The notes: a model not told the origin generated them from the sequence alone. Counted from the stretch's first letter, positions 7,602-15,982 are shown. The stretch: DNA of 41,604 bases from Rifleibacterium sp035352635 (GCA_035352635.1 DAOPYA010000035.1:1-41604), one strand, 5' to 3'. Made by a program: numbers and translations.

Positions 7602-9236
7602 TTATTCGTTGTGGGCGGCGTTGAATTTCTTGATATCTCTGATATCTTCGCCGGTAAGAACGGCGCCATTGTAGCTGGCAGCCACAATACCACGGTTGGC
7701 GAAAACTTTTTCGAGGGCTTCGAGGTGTTTGCCTTCGAAGGTGTTCTTGTCAGCAGTTACCAGAGCATTGTAACCATCAATGAATTTCGGGCGACTGCCG
7801 TTCAGATATGAATGGCTCTTGTAGATTAGCAGATCGGCATCGGCGGCACCAATAGCTTTTCTGATATCCCAGAGAACGGCGCCCCAGATTTTGCCATCGG
7901 CGTGAACTTCACCCTGAATGGCTTCGGGGTAGTGCAGATTGTTTTCAACGGTTCTGAGGTAGGGCTTGTTCATCTTGGCACAGACATATTCACCAAGGAG
8001 CGGGTCATTGCTGAGTGAGCAGGCGAAATAGTCAGCCTGACCTTCGTTGATGGCACCAGATTCAGCGCTGTAGGCAAGATAAGTGATTGAGTTCAGCACG
8101 GCGTGTGAATATTCATGCCAGGCAACAGATTCTTCGCGGGCCAGACAGTTAAATTTACTACCGTCACCGAAAGCCATTTTGCCTTCCATGGGGCTGAAAT
8201 AGGCGTTATCATAGTTATCGCCAAGGTGAACAACTGCCTTCATAGGCTTATCAAGCTTGGTGTGCCCAAGTTTGCTGTAGAAATCATGAATTGCGTTGAT
8301 GTAATAATACATACCAACTTCGTCGAAGTGGGTATTATCATCAGTGTAGATGTGTTTGTTTTCTGCGTTCACTGATTCGGGGCCATCTTCGTTGTCGATG
8401 GCAACAAACTGACCGGTGAGGGTGTTGGTGGTCAGGTTGAGAAGGGGTTCTTCAGTGATCTTGCAGCGCTGGGGATTCGAGGCATAGAGTGCGCCGAGGC
8501 CGGTTGCAAAATTCATCTGATTATTCATGCTGATAACTGAACCATTTTCGGCATCGATGATTACTTCCCAGTCGCCGAGGGGTTGGGCTACAGCGATTTC
8601 AGTAACGTAAGCCATGCGGGCGGCACCATTTTTGCCTGCGATAACGCGCAGTTCGGCATCTGGAACAGCGCGGAACTTTTCGGCTTTGATTGCCTGGCGG
8701 GCATTACCGATTGCCTGGTATTTGCTGAGAATGATCTGATTGGTGATTTCTTTAATAGTGGGCAGCGAGCCATTGGCGAGAGTTACAACGCCGTCGGCAT
8801 CGACATGAATTTCAACAGTGGCTTCGTGAACGGGCACACCATCGATTACCATCTGGAAAGCAACATGGTGAACCTTTTCGCTGACATCGGCGCGAACCAG
8901 TTTGAGAAAATCAACATCTCTGGTATCGGGCAGGTTAAAAAGTTTGGCGTGTTCTTCAATGTAAGCTTTGGCAGCCAGAATCGGCGTACCGTTCAATGGA
9001 GAAGAGAGGGTGCCACGCACACTGGAAAGCCTCTGGCCATCTTCGGTGACCGAAATCATTTCAATGCCGTCAACCATGATTTTGCTGGCAAACAGATTGC
9101 GGATAAAATCTGAGCTGACAACTACTTTTTTGTTGGTTTTTTTGGCGGTATTGGTCTGTGTTGGTGACACATCAAAGGCAAAAGCCTGTGAACAACAAAG
9201 AAAGGACCCAATGGCTGCAGCCAGAATTTTTTTCAT
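7602..9236 (-). CDS. Secreted thermolysin-like (M4/M36-type) metalloprotease
   Basis: A 544-residue zinc endopeptidase with a signal peptide (residues 1-20, ending AFA). Next comes an FTP/PepSY-like propeptide (about 60-235) and a catalytic domain. The zinc site is HEYSH at 374-378, with the third ligand Glu398 in GAINEGQADYF, the glutamate and aspartate pattern of the thermolysin clan. The segment YYYINAIHDFY near 310-320 matches the conserved substrate-side region of M4 enzymes. The start is the ATG at 9236, which has GGAGG eight bases upstream. A longer frame from 9254 would put six residues before the signal peptide. The part after the zinc site is shorter than in thermolysin and reads partly like fungalysin (M36). 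It is probably exported and activated by propeptide cleavage. Confidence 0.85.
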   Translation of the reverse strand: MKKILAAAIGSFLCCSQAFAFDVSPTQTNTAKKTNKKVVVSSDFIRNLFASKIMVDGIEMISVTEDGQRLSSVRGTLSSPLNGTPILAAKAYIEEHAKLFNLPDTRDVDFLKLVRADVSEKVHHVAFQMVIDGVPVHEATVEIHVDADGVVTLANGSLPTIKEITNQIILSKYQAIGNARQAIKAEKFRAVPDAELRVIAGKNGAARMAYVTEIAVAQPLGDWEVIIDAENGSVISMNNQMNFATGLGALYASNPQRCKITEEPLLNLTTNTLTGQFVAIDNEDGPESVNAENKHIYTDDNTHFDEVGMYYYINAIHDFYSKLGHTKLDKPMKAVVHLGDNYDNAYFSPMEGKMAFGDGSKFNCLAREESVAWHEYSHAVLNSITYLAYSAESGAINEGQADYFACSLSNDPLLGEYVCAKMNKPYLRTVENNLHYPEAIQGEVHADGKIWGAVLWDIRKAIGAADADLLIYKSHSYLNGSRPKFIDGYNALVTADKNTFEGKHLEALEKVFANRGIVAASYNGAVLTGEDIRDIKKFNAAHNE

Positions 9237-9273
9237 GAAGCTTAATTCCTCCAAAGTTAAATGCGGATTTTTA

Positions 9274-9303
9274 ATTCTAACATTAAAATCCCGTACCCCG
9301 CAA
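9274..9303 (-). promoter_or_regulatory. Candidate extended -10 promoter for the metalloprotease gene
   Basis: On the minus strand: TTGCGG, an 18-base spacer, then TGT-TAGAAT (extended -10 type). It sits about 40 bases before the chosen start codon. Confidence 0.4.
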
Positions 9304-9327
9304 GGAACTTTGTAAAAATTGCTGTAC

Positions 9328-9365
9328 GCAGAAACCGGCAGAGTTGTTACTCTGCCGGTTTCTGC
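9328..9365 (-). terminator. Long hairpin ending the tRNA cluster
   Basis: A perfect 17-bp inverted repeat (9328-9344 with 9349-9365) with a four-base loop, one base beyond the 3' end of the last tRNA-Glu. On the minus strand the T-rich stretch comes about 10 bases after the stem. It could therefore act as a terminator, or as a barrier that directs 3' processing of the tRNA. Confidence 0.5.
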
Positions 9366-9366
9366 A

Positions 9367-9439
9367 CGCCCCCTGAGGGATTCGAACCCTCGTCGCAGCC
9401 TTGAAAGGGCTGTGTCCTGGGCCCCTAGACGAAGGGGGC
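9367..9439 (-). tRNA. tRNA-Glu (anticodon TTC), copy 2
   Basis: A 73-base cloverleaf. The 7-bp acceptor stem pairs 9433-9439 with 9368-9374, and the discriminator base is G. The anticodon loop CTTTCAA lies between perfect 5-bp arms, and the T-arm loop is TTCGAAT. CCA is not encoded. It differs from the upstream copy at one D-loop base (position 21: C here, T there). Confidence 0.95.
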
Positions 9440-9479
9440 ATAAACTTTTATTTCCGGTCGGGGCAGACCGGGTTATCAG

Positions 9480-9552
9480 CGCCCCCTGAGGGATTCGAAC
9501 CCTCGTCGCAGCCTTGAAAGGGCTGTGTCCTAGGCCCCTAGACGAAGGGGGC
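9480..9552 (-). tRNA. tRNA-Glu (anticodon TTC), copy 1
   Basis: A 73-base cloverleaf identical to the other tRNA-Glu except for one D-loop base. CCA is not encoded. The flanks TTATCA (9473-9478) and TGATAA (9553-9558) are complementary and would lengthen the acceptor stem in the precursor. A small GC hairpin (CCGGTC/GACCGG) lies between the two tRNA-Glu genes. Confidence 0.95.
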
Positions 9553-9574
9553 TGATAAAAGTCTTCGCGAGCAT

Positions 9575-9648
9575 TGGGCCCAGCAGGACTTGAACCTGCG
9601 ACAATCCGGTTATGAGCCGGAGGCTCTAACCAACTGAGCTATAGGCCC
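9575..9648 (-). tRNA. tRNA with CAT anticodon, probably tRNA-Ile2
   Basis: A 74-base cloverleaf with anticodon loop CTCATAA. It is not an initiator: G1 pairs with C72 and the anticodon stem lacks the three G-C pairs. C4-G69 and C5-G68 match the pairs that TilS (lysidine synthase) recognises in tRNA-Ile2, whereas E. coli elongator tRNA-Met has U-A pairs there. I therefore favour isoleucine, but elongator methionine is possible. CCA is not encoded. Complementary 8-base flanks (9562-9569 and 9653-9660) could pair in the precursor. Confidence 0.85.
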
Positions 9649-9662
9649 GCGACGCGAAGAAT

Positions 9663-9691
9663 ATCTTACCATAAGGGAATTAATGATGCAA
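9663..9691 (-). promoter_or_regulatory. Candidate promoter of the tRNA cluster
   Basis: On the minus strand: TTGCAT, a 17-base spacer ending TGG, then TAAGAT. This is an extended -10 arrangement with a start point about 8 bases before the first tRNA. The cluster may also be read through from rpoD, since no terminator is visible between them. Confidence 0.5.
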
Positions 9692-9700
9692 GCACTTTTT

Positions 9701-10837
9701 TTATTCCATGTAGAATTCTTTGAGCTTCTTGGAACGGCTTGGGTGGCGGAGCTTACGTAACGCCTTCGCTTCTATCTGGCGAATGCGCTCGCGGGTAACT
9801 CCAAATTTCTGGCCAACTTCTTCCAGGGTTCTCTGCCAGCCGTCTTCAAGACCAAAGCGATACTTGATTACCCTTGATTCTCTTTCGGTAAGGGTAGCCA
9901 GAACCTTGTTGATCTGTTCTTTGAGAATGAGATTGAAGGCTGTCTCGGCTGGGGGCAGCGCTGACTTGTCTTCAACAAAGTCGCCGAGGTGCGAGTCTTC
10001 TTCGCCATTGATGGGCGTTTCGAGAGAAATTGGATCCATGGCGGTTTTCATGATGTTTTTAACTTTTTCAACCGGCAGGCCCACTTCAACAGCCAGTTCT
10101 TCAACAGCCGGGTCGCGACCGAGCTTCTGAACCAGCTTGCGCGAGGCTTTGCGCAATTTATTAATAGTCTCAACCATGTGAACCGGAATACGGATCGTGC
10201 GTGCCTGGTCAGCGATGGCACGAGTAATAGCCTGACGGATCCACCAGATTGCGTAAGTCGAAAACTTGTAACCTTTGCGGTATTTAAATTTTTCGACAGC
10301 CCGAATCAAGCCCTGGTTGCCCTCCTGGATCAGGTCGAGGAAAAGCAGGCCACGCTTGGTATATTTCTTGGCAACCGAAACAACAAGGCGCAAATTGGCT
10401 TCGATCAATTTGCGCTGTGCTTCCTGGTCGCCATGCTCAATGCGCTTGGCGAGCGTCACTTCTTCCTGCATGGTCAGAAGTCTAATCTTGCCGATTTCAC
10501 GCAAATAAACGCGCACAGAGTCGTCGATATCGTCAAAGTCCTGCTGCTGCTTGTCTTCTTCTTCCTTCTTTTCTTCGGCCACCGGAAGTTTCTTGTCAAG
10601 CCTGACTTCATCGTCATCTACCAGCTCGACGTTTTTATCCATCAGCTCATTGATGACTTCTTCGAAGACTTCGGTCGGCAGGCCATCGGGAAGCACACGA
10701 TTGATCTCCTGGTAAGAGAGATAACCCTGGCGGGTCCCGATTTCTATGAGTTCAGCCCGGACATCTTCGATAGTCCGGGGTTCGTTTTTTTTGTTAGCAA
10801 CTTTCACTTTGGCTGGTGTTGCCTGCTCTGTTGTCAT
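9701..10837 (-). CDS. rpoD: Primary sigma factor RpoD (sigma70/SigA)
   Basis: The housekeeping sigma factor recruits RNA polymerase to -35/-10 promoters. The 378-residue length is like short SigA forms without the long non-conserved insert. Visible parts: a region 1.1-like segment (about 22-80), an acidic Glu/Asp/Gln linker (about 86-105), region 1.2 (DDSVRVYLREIG), and region 2 with LIQEGNQGL and the -10 recognition segment STYAIWWIRQAI. Region 3 follows, then region 4 with the C-terminal helix-turn-helix (GVTRERIRQIEAKALRKLRH). A GAGGG ribosome site precedes the ATG. It lies 24 bases after dnaG, the classic macromolecular synthesis pairing. The consensus-like promoters in this window fit such a factor. 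Confidence 0.97.
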   Translation of the reverse strand: MTTEQATPAKVKVANKKNEPRTIEDVRAELIEIGTRQGYLSYQEINRVLPDGLPTEVFEEVINELMDKNVELVDDDEVRLDKKLPVAEEKKEEEDKQQQDFDDIDDSVRVYLREIGKIRLLTMQEEVTLAKRIEHGDQEAQRKLIEANLRLVVSVAKKYTKRGLLFLDLIQEGNQGLIRAVEKFKYRKGYKFSTYAIWWIRQAITRAIADQARTIRIPVHMVETINKLRKASRKLVQKLGRDPAVEELAVEVGLPVEKVKNIMKTAMDPISLETPINGEEDSHLGDFVEDKSALPPAETAFNLILKEQINKVLATLTERESRVIKYRFGLEDGWQRTLEEVGQKFGVTRERIRQIEAKALRKLRHPSRSKKLKEFYME

Positions 10838-10861
10838 AATTTTCCCTCGTTCTGGAGTGAA

Positions 10862-12634
10862 TCAATACAGCATTTCGATCTTTCGCTTCAGGTCAAGCTG
10901 TTCCATGCTGATGCTGGTAATGATCTGATCATTGCCAGTACGTTCAGCTTCGCGTATCCGTTCCTGGAGAAGTTTCAGCTCGGTGTCGAGCCGGGTCTTT
11001 ACCAGGCCTTTTACACATTCCATAAAAGGCTCGGGTGGGCGATCTTCTAGAGTGGTAATCAGCTCACTGAGCCGCGAAATCAGACTGGCTTCATCAAGTG
11101 CTGCAAGTATCTCGGCGGGTTTTAGCGAACCTCCAGCCGCTTCCTGTTGAAAGCTTATAGCTTCAAATATCTCTCGTAAGCGGGGGTCGGAAAAATCACC
11201 GGGGCCGAGCAGCGCCCTGATTCGGTCAAGTTCTTCGGGATGTTCAAGCAGGTGCTTGAGTACCCATTCCTGTCTCTGAATCTCGGCATTCAGTCTGGGT
11301 GATATGATTGTCCTTTTCTTCTGAGTTTCTTCAGAGCGTGGTGCTTCCCTGCCCGCGAATTCTTTTTCCAGAACATGTTGGTCCATATCCAGCAGTTTCG
11401 AGATTTTACGGATCACTTCGCTTCTCGCAATTGAACTGTGAATGGCTGGAACCAGTTCTTTAAAGTCCTGAATAAGCTTTTCTTTAACCGGGATCTCCAA
11501 GGGGGGCTTTAAACCACGGGTATGAGTCTCAATGAGAAAAGTATATATATCACTGGCTTTTTCAAGCAGTTTTTTAAAGCTGTCGCCGCCTTCACGGCTG
11601 ACAAAACTGTCAGGGTCATCGGTCGGATCGGGAAAAGCCACGACCCGGGCATTAACCGGCGCGTCTTTCTGCAACGAGATAGCACGCAAAGTCGCGCGCT
11701 GCCCAGCCGCGTCACCGTCATAGCAGAAATAAATCACTTCACAATTACGTGCCAGCATGTGAATCTGCTCGGCAGAAATCGCCGTGCCAAGCGAAGCGAC
11801 AACGTTTCTGATGCCATTCTGATAGAGGCTGATGGCATCAAGATAACCCTCAACAACAATCACCGAATTTAAACGTCTGGCAACAGGCACGGCTTCACGG
11901 AAATTGAAGAGCATGCGCCTTTTGTTAAACGTTTCGCTTTCGGCACTGTTCAAATACTTCGGCTCATCATCAGGTGAAAGCACACGCCCACCAAAACCGG
12001 CGACCCGGCCATGGACATCGAGAATCGGTATCATCAGGCGATTGCGGAAAACATCATAATAGCCTTCGCCCTGAGAGCGCTCTTTAATAAGCCCGGCTTT
12101 TTCAAGGCTGGCAAGGTCTTCCGGGGTTCTGCCCAAGCGGTGAACTATTGAATCCCAGGCGTTGGGCGCGAAACCAACCCGAAATTTTTTAGCGCTTTCG
12201 CTGCTGATTTTTCGTTGTTTCAGATATTCGCGGGCCTGGGTTCCGGCAGAACTGTCGTAAAGACAGGTTTCAAAAAAGCAGGCAGCGCGGTCGAGATAGT
12301 TATAAAGATCTGCTTTGCGGTCGGCCTCGGGGTCGTGTTCTTCTGGAATCTCAATGCCTTCACGGGCGGCAAGGAACTTGACGACCTCAGGAAAAGTCAT
12401 GTGCTCGAGTTCCATAAGGAAAGAAAAAACATCTCCACCCTTGCCGCAACCGAAACAGTGGTATATCTGTTTGTCGGGAATAACATGGAAGCTGGCGGTT
12501 TTTTCTTTGTGAAATGGGCAGAGAGCCTTATAGCTGTTGCCGGAAGGATTCAGTCGTACATGCTCGCCGATGATCTGGATGATATCGGTTCTCTCGCGAA
12601 TCAACGCTATTATTTCGGTCGAAATAAAGCCCAA
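10862..12634 (-). CDS. dnaG: DNA primase DnaG
   Basis: DnaG makes RNA primers at the replication fork. It has the N-terminal CHC2 zinc finger (Cys39, His42, Cys60, Cys63 in this numbering), the primase core and the Toprim metal site (EGYLDAISL, then YDGDAAG). The C-terminal part corresponds to the helicase-binding region. I chose the TTG at 12634, which has GCGAGG seven bases upstream and gives the usual start just before the RERTDI motif (590 residues). The open frame extends to a TTG at 12700, but that codon lies inside the spacer of the promoter at 12679-12707, so it cannot be the start of that transcript. rpoD follows in the same operon. Confidence 0.93.
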   Translation of the reverse strand: MGFISTEIIALIRERTDIIQIIGEHVRLNPSGNSYKALCPFHKEKTASFHVIPDKQIYHCFGCGKGGDVFSFLMELEHMTFPEVVKFLAAREGIEIPEEHDPEADRKADLYNYLDRAACFFETCLYDSSAGTQAREYLKQRKISSESAKKFRVGFAPNAWDSIVHRLGRTPEDLASLEKAGLIKERSQGEGYYDVFRNRLMIPILDVHGRVAGFGGRVLSPDDEPKYLNSAESETFNKRRMLFNFREAVPVARRLNSVIVVEGYLDAISLYQNGIRNVVASLGTAISAEQIHMLARNCEVIYFCYDGDAAGQRATLRAISLQKDAPVNARVVAFPDPTDDPDSFVSREGGDSFKKLLEKASDIYTFLIETHTRGLKPPLEIPVKEKLIQDFKELVPAIHSSIARSEVIRKISKLLDMDQHVLEKEFAGREAPRSEETQKKRTIISPRLNAEIQRQEWVLKHLLEHPEELDRIRALLGPGDFSDPRLREIFEAISFQQEAAGGSLKPAEILAALDEASLISRLSELITTLEDRPPEPFMECVKGLVKTRLDTELKLLQERIREAERTGNDQIITSISMEQLDLKRKIEMLY

Positions 12635-12678
12635 AAAAAACCTCGCGTAAAACGTACATGACCTTTGCCGAATTTTCA

Positions 12679-12707
12679 ATACTAATACAGCACCCGGCAA
12701 AAGTCAA
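12679..12707 (-). promoter_or_regulatory. Sigma70 promoter of dnaG-rpoD
   Basis: On the minus strand: TTGACT, a 17-base spacer, TAGTAT. The predicted start is near 12672, leaving a leader of about 37 bases before the TTG start of dnaG. Confidence 0.75.
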
Positions 12708-12732
12708 GCAATCTGGCGAAGTTTGGCTGGGG

Positions 12733-14805
12733 TCAATGAGATGAACCATTGAAAATTTGCCGGCTGACCCACCAGGCGAGAAGAAGGCACGAAAAGACAG
12801 CAGCTACCAGCATTGCCACCAGACGATTAGAACTGGCATCAATTAGACCGGCAGGCAACATGGCAAACACGAGATAATCAGGGATTTTTTTCATGGGGGC
12901 GGCCGCCACCAGGCATTCCTGGCCTGCCACCTGCTCAATTGAATATTGCTGGGCAGAAGTAGCGGTAACTCTTTCTGAAAGCTGAAAAACGAATGGATAC
13001 TTACTGAATTCTCTCGGATACGGCCATTGGGCTGGCTTTCTCGACACCATGGCCAGTCGGACCGGCTGTTCGTATTCTGAAGAAGTCATATTTCTTCTAA
13101 CCTGTTTCAATAAATAACGTTCAGCAAAAGATTCGGCACTGTGCCAGACAACCATGAGTCGCGAATTATCCTTTTTTTCTGGCTCCAGGAATGTTGAAAA
13201 CACATAATTTCGGCGGTCGGCAAAGGTAATTTCGCTGACCTTGTCGAAATTTTCAAATGGCTTGAACAGGCTGGCTGAGGCATCGCCGAGCAGGTCTGAC
13301 AGGCTGCTGGTAAAAGACTCAAGCATTACTTCATCAACCTTGTCTTTCCAGCTTTGTTCGCCGCCAAATTTTGCCAGAAAAAGCCTGCGGCCTACCGCGG
13401 TCATCAACTTGCTGACCATTGCCCCGGGTGTTCCGTTGTCAGGCAGGCCAAGCAATATTTTGCCCTTGCTGTCAATTATATAAAGCCTCTGCATGGCATC
13501 GGCGGCCACCAGTTGGGCAAAACCCTCTTTAATAGCAGTAGCATCATTCGCAGTCAAGGCACCCGAAAGGGCAAAGCGCCGGTAAGTTTTTTCAAGGTTA
13601 CCGAGGGCAACCACGTATGATTCATCGATATTTCCAATGTGAGCAGAAAGTTTTTCCCAGGCCTGCTGACGAAGAACCTGCCGGTGCATTCCAGAGAGTG
13701 ACCAGCCAACAATTGCGAGAAGCAGAATGGGAAAGGTTGAAGCGAGGCAAAGGGCGTGGGCCGGGCGCCCGGCAAGGAACTGTCGCCAGCCTTTTCCGGT
13801 ACATCTCAAGGTCTGAGCGGCATAGAAAACCACCGGAAGAAAAACAATCAGAAAAATTCCAGCAAGAAAAGAAGAAACGGCAGCAGCATTTGTGGTTTTT
13901 CCGACAAAGTAGAGAACCCGGTCGGCATTAACCTGAACAATACTGAGAAGTCGGCCAGCTATGACTTTGTGACTGACAAAACTCTGCCTCATAATCGCCA
14001 CTTCATTTTTGAGGCGTGGCAGGCCACCCGGAAACATAGGCTCTGCAAGCCTTTCGGGAATTGAGTTTTCTGGAACCGACAAGTCGAGGACTCCGTAAAT
14101 CCCGGTGGTTTTGGCATCCTGGGAATACGCCGTCAGCAGTTGTTTAACTGCAACGTTGGCGGGAATGTCGTTTTCAGAGAACCATGCCACCATACCCCCC
14201 AGGAACTTTCCTTCATCGTCTGGCGAATAAAACATGTTCCAGTAGAAGTAGCCGGGGTTACCAGCGACGAGAACTTTGGCCAGACTTGATCTGGCAGAGG
14301 CGAGCGATGCCGGATTGACGGCCCCGAGAAATGAAGCGAATATTGAGCGGGAACTTTCAAGCAGTGAGGTTTTGCCCTCCGTTTCAATTTGCGACAGGGC
14401 GGCAAAAAGTTTTTGAATAATGGCACGCAATTTTTCAGATTCGCCAGAGACGGGTATAAGTTGCCTTTGTCGGTCAAAGAACCTGAAATTAACGAAATCT
14501 AGCCCCTGGTCTTTGAGAACCTGTAAATGCCTGCCGATATTTTTCGAGGTGACCGGTTCTTCGGTCATCAAGCCATAGGCCTGGTTAAGCTGTTTTTCGA
14601 TAAAAAAGGCATTGTCGCTCTCGCGTCGTATCCGGGCAAGGTCTTTGCTTATTGCGGCCTGACCGGCGCTATCAAGGTTGCGGGCATACTCAGTGTAAAC
14701 GTTCTGCCAGACAAGAACCAGCAATACCGAAGGCAGAACCGCCAGAATGATAAGACCAGCCAGAAATGCTTGCCTGGAGTCAGGGTTGTTGATTTTCATA
14801 TTCAT
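12733..14805 (-). CDS. Four-TM protein with two extracytoplasmic sensor-like domains and no output domain
   Basis: The 690-residue protein has four predicted membrane helices (about 14-33, 307-330, 351-370 and 661-681). This gives two large outside domains (about 34-306 and 371-660), a short basic cytoplasmic loop, and only about nine residues after the last helix. The two halves start alike: a helix with LP or FP plus a Leu run and a Trp, then a long polar helix. This suggests an internal duplication of a TM-sensor-TM unit such as the Cache type. No kinase, HAMP, GGDEF, phosphatase or methyl-accepting domain is present. An ATG at 14805 has a weak AGAAAG site upstream. It is transcribed towards dnaG but ends before the dnaG promoter. 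Function unknown; sensing is an inference. Confidence 0.7.
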   Translation of the reverse strand: MNMKINNPDSRQAFLAGLIILAVLPSVLLVLVWQNVYTEYARNLDSAGQAAISKDLARIRRESDNAFFIEKQLNQAYGLMTEEPVTSKNIGRHLQVLKDQGLDFVNFRFFDRQRQLIPVSGESEKLRAIIQKLFAALSQIETEGKTSLLESSRSIFASFLGAVNPASLASARSSLAKVLVAGNPGYFYWNMFYSPDDEGKFLGGMVAWFSENDIPANVAVKQLLTAYSQDAKTTGIYGVLDLSVPENSIPERLAEPMFPGGLPRLKNEVAIMRQSFVSHKVIAGRLLSIVQVNADRVLYFVGKTTNAAAVSSFLAGIFLIVFLPVVFYAAQTLRCTGKGWRQFLAGRPAHALCLASTFPILLLAIVGWSLSGMHRQVLRQQAWEKLSAHIGNIDESYVVALGNLEKTYRRFALSGALTANDATAIKEGFAQLVAADAMQRLYIIDSKGKILLGLPDNGTPGAMVSKLMTAVGRRLFLAKFGGEQSWKDKVDEVMLESFTSSLSDLLGDASASLFKPFENFDKVSEITFADRRNYVFSTFLEPEKKDNSRLMVVWHSAESFAERYLLKQVRRNMTSSEYEQPVRLAMVSRKPAQWPYPREFSKYPFVFQLSERVTATSAQQYSIEQVAGQECLVAAAPMKKIPDYLVFAMLPAGLIDASSNRLVAMLVAAVFSCLLLAWWVSRQIFNGSSH

Positions 14806-14848
14806 TCTTTCTGATAAGATTATTGATCAGTGTTGAATGATATCACTA

Positions 14849-14877
14849 ATGACAATAACAGAGGAATCTGCTAATAT
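14849..14877 (+). promoter_or_regulatory. Candidate sigma70 promoter for the TPR protein gene
   Basis: ATGACA (five of six), a 17-base spacer and TAATAT. The expected start is about 35 bases before the ATG, with a GAGG ribosome site in between. Confidence 0.6.
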
Positions 14878-14918
14878 TATGTTGAGATTGTCAATCATTC
14901 AGAACAACCGAGGATTCT

Positions 14919-15941
14919 ATGAAAAGAGTCATCATTGCCTTTATATTTATCAGCATCATTGCTGCTTCTTGCGCGGTTTTTGCTTCAGCCCTCAACCCTG
15001 AAGCACAGAATTTTTACAAGACCGCCGAAACGGCTTTTGTGGCCAAGGATATGAATACCGCAGAGACCAACCTTCTTGAGGCACTTAAACTTGAGCCCGA
15101 TAACGCAGTTTATCGCTACATTCTTGGTCAGGTGCAGTTCATGAAAGAAAATTTTCTCGAGGCAAAAAACAATCTCGAAATTGTTTCGCGCTCGCGTCCA
15201 TCACCAGATAAAGGTGACGATTACAACAGCAAATTAAAAAATTTCAAGAAAAAAATCAAAGATCTCCAGGAAAAGTTCAACAGCGCCGGGGCCGCCAAAT
15301 TCGATATTTACGACAAAAACAAAGACAGCGGTCAGAAACTGAAATTGGCAGTTACCATCTTTCAGGCATTCAAACTCAACCCGCCCTTGCGCTACAAAAA
15401 TTTTAAGCTGCTCGAAGAGATCATGGCAGTCTACGAAGAAGCTCTGAAAAAGTCTTTTGATGGCACAGACTGGCAAAAGGAACCAATGTTGCAACTGGCT
15501 TTTCTTTATGAGATTGCCAACAAGAAAGATAAGGCCGCCGAAGTTTATATGCGTGCCCTCGATTACGTCGAAAACCCAAATGAAGAGTTTGTCATAACCC
15601 ACAAATTCGACTACCTGAACCGCTCGAACAAAGAAAAGCTTCTCGACACCATTGAATCAGGCGATTTTACGCGCCAGGATCTCGAAGAATTAATCGGCAG
15701 TGGCAGTCAAAAGGTTACCGAAGAAGACAAACAGAAAATCGAAAACATTATCACTGATGCGCGTTCAAAGCTTGAAGACGCAACGACCGATGAAGAACGC
15801 GAATCTGTGCTTGAAGAAATCAAGGCGACCATCATCGAAAAGCAGAAGCGCGGCGAACTGCCCGGCCAGGAAGAACTCAAAAAGAAGCTCGAAAAAGAAG
15901 GCAAAACCATGGAAGAATACCTGAAAGAAAAGGGTCTGTAA
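14919..15941 (+). CDS. Exported TPR/coiled-coil protein
   Basis: A 340-residue protein with a signal peptide (about 1-24, cleavage probably after ASA; a nearby Cys has only a poor lipobox). Two or three TPR-like helical repeats follow near residues 28-95, with NTAETNLLEALKLEPDNA as the clearest. A second helical block with TPR character lies near 165-225. The C-terminal 100 residues are very rich in Glu and Lys and read as a charged helix or coiled coil. Such proteins usually scaffold envelope complexes. No partner is evident, because the flanking genes are divergent and convergent. The GAGG ribosome site and the promoter upstream support the ATG. Exact role unknown. Confidence 0.8.
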   Translation: MKRVIIAFIFISIIAASCAVFASALNPEAQNFYKTAETAFVAKDMNTAETNLLEALKLEPDNAVYRYILGQVQFMKENFLEAKNNLEIVSRSRPSPDKGDDYNSKLKNFKKKIKDLQEKFNSAGAAKFDIYDKNKDSGQKLKLAVTIFQAFKLNPPLRYKNFKLLEEIMAVYEEALKKSFDGTDWQKEPMLQLAFLYEIANKKDKAAEVYMRALDYVENPNEEFVITHKFDYLNRSNKEKLLDTIESGDFTRQDLEELIGSGSQKVTEEDKQKIENIITDARSKLEDATTDEERESVLEEIKATIIEKQKRGELPGQEELKKKLEKEGKTMEEYLKEKGL

Positions 15942-15982
15942 CCGCAGCCCCAATTTGGCTGATTGCCTGCACCAGCTTAGAA

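Noticed and set aside
9989..11050. A 353-residue open frame opposite rpoD and dnaG
   Set aside because: It is antisense to two certain genes, has a Phe-rich shadow composition, and spans the boundary between them.
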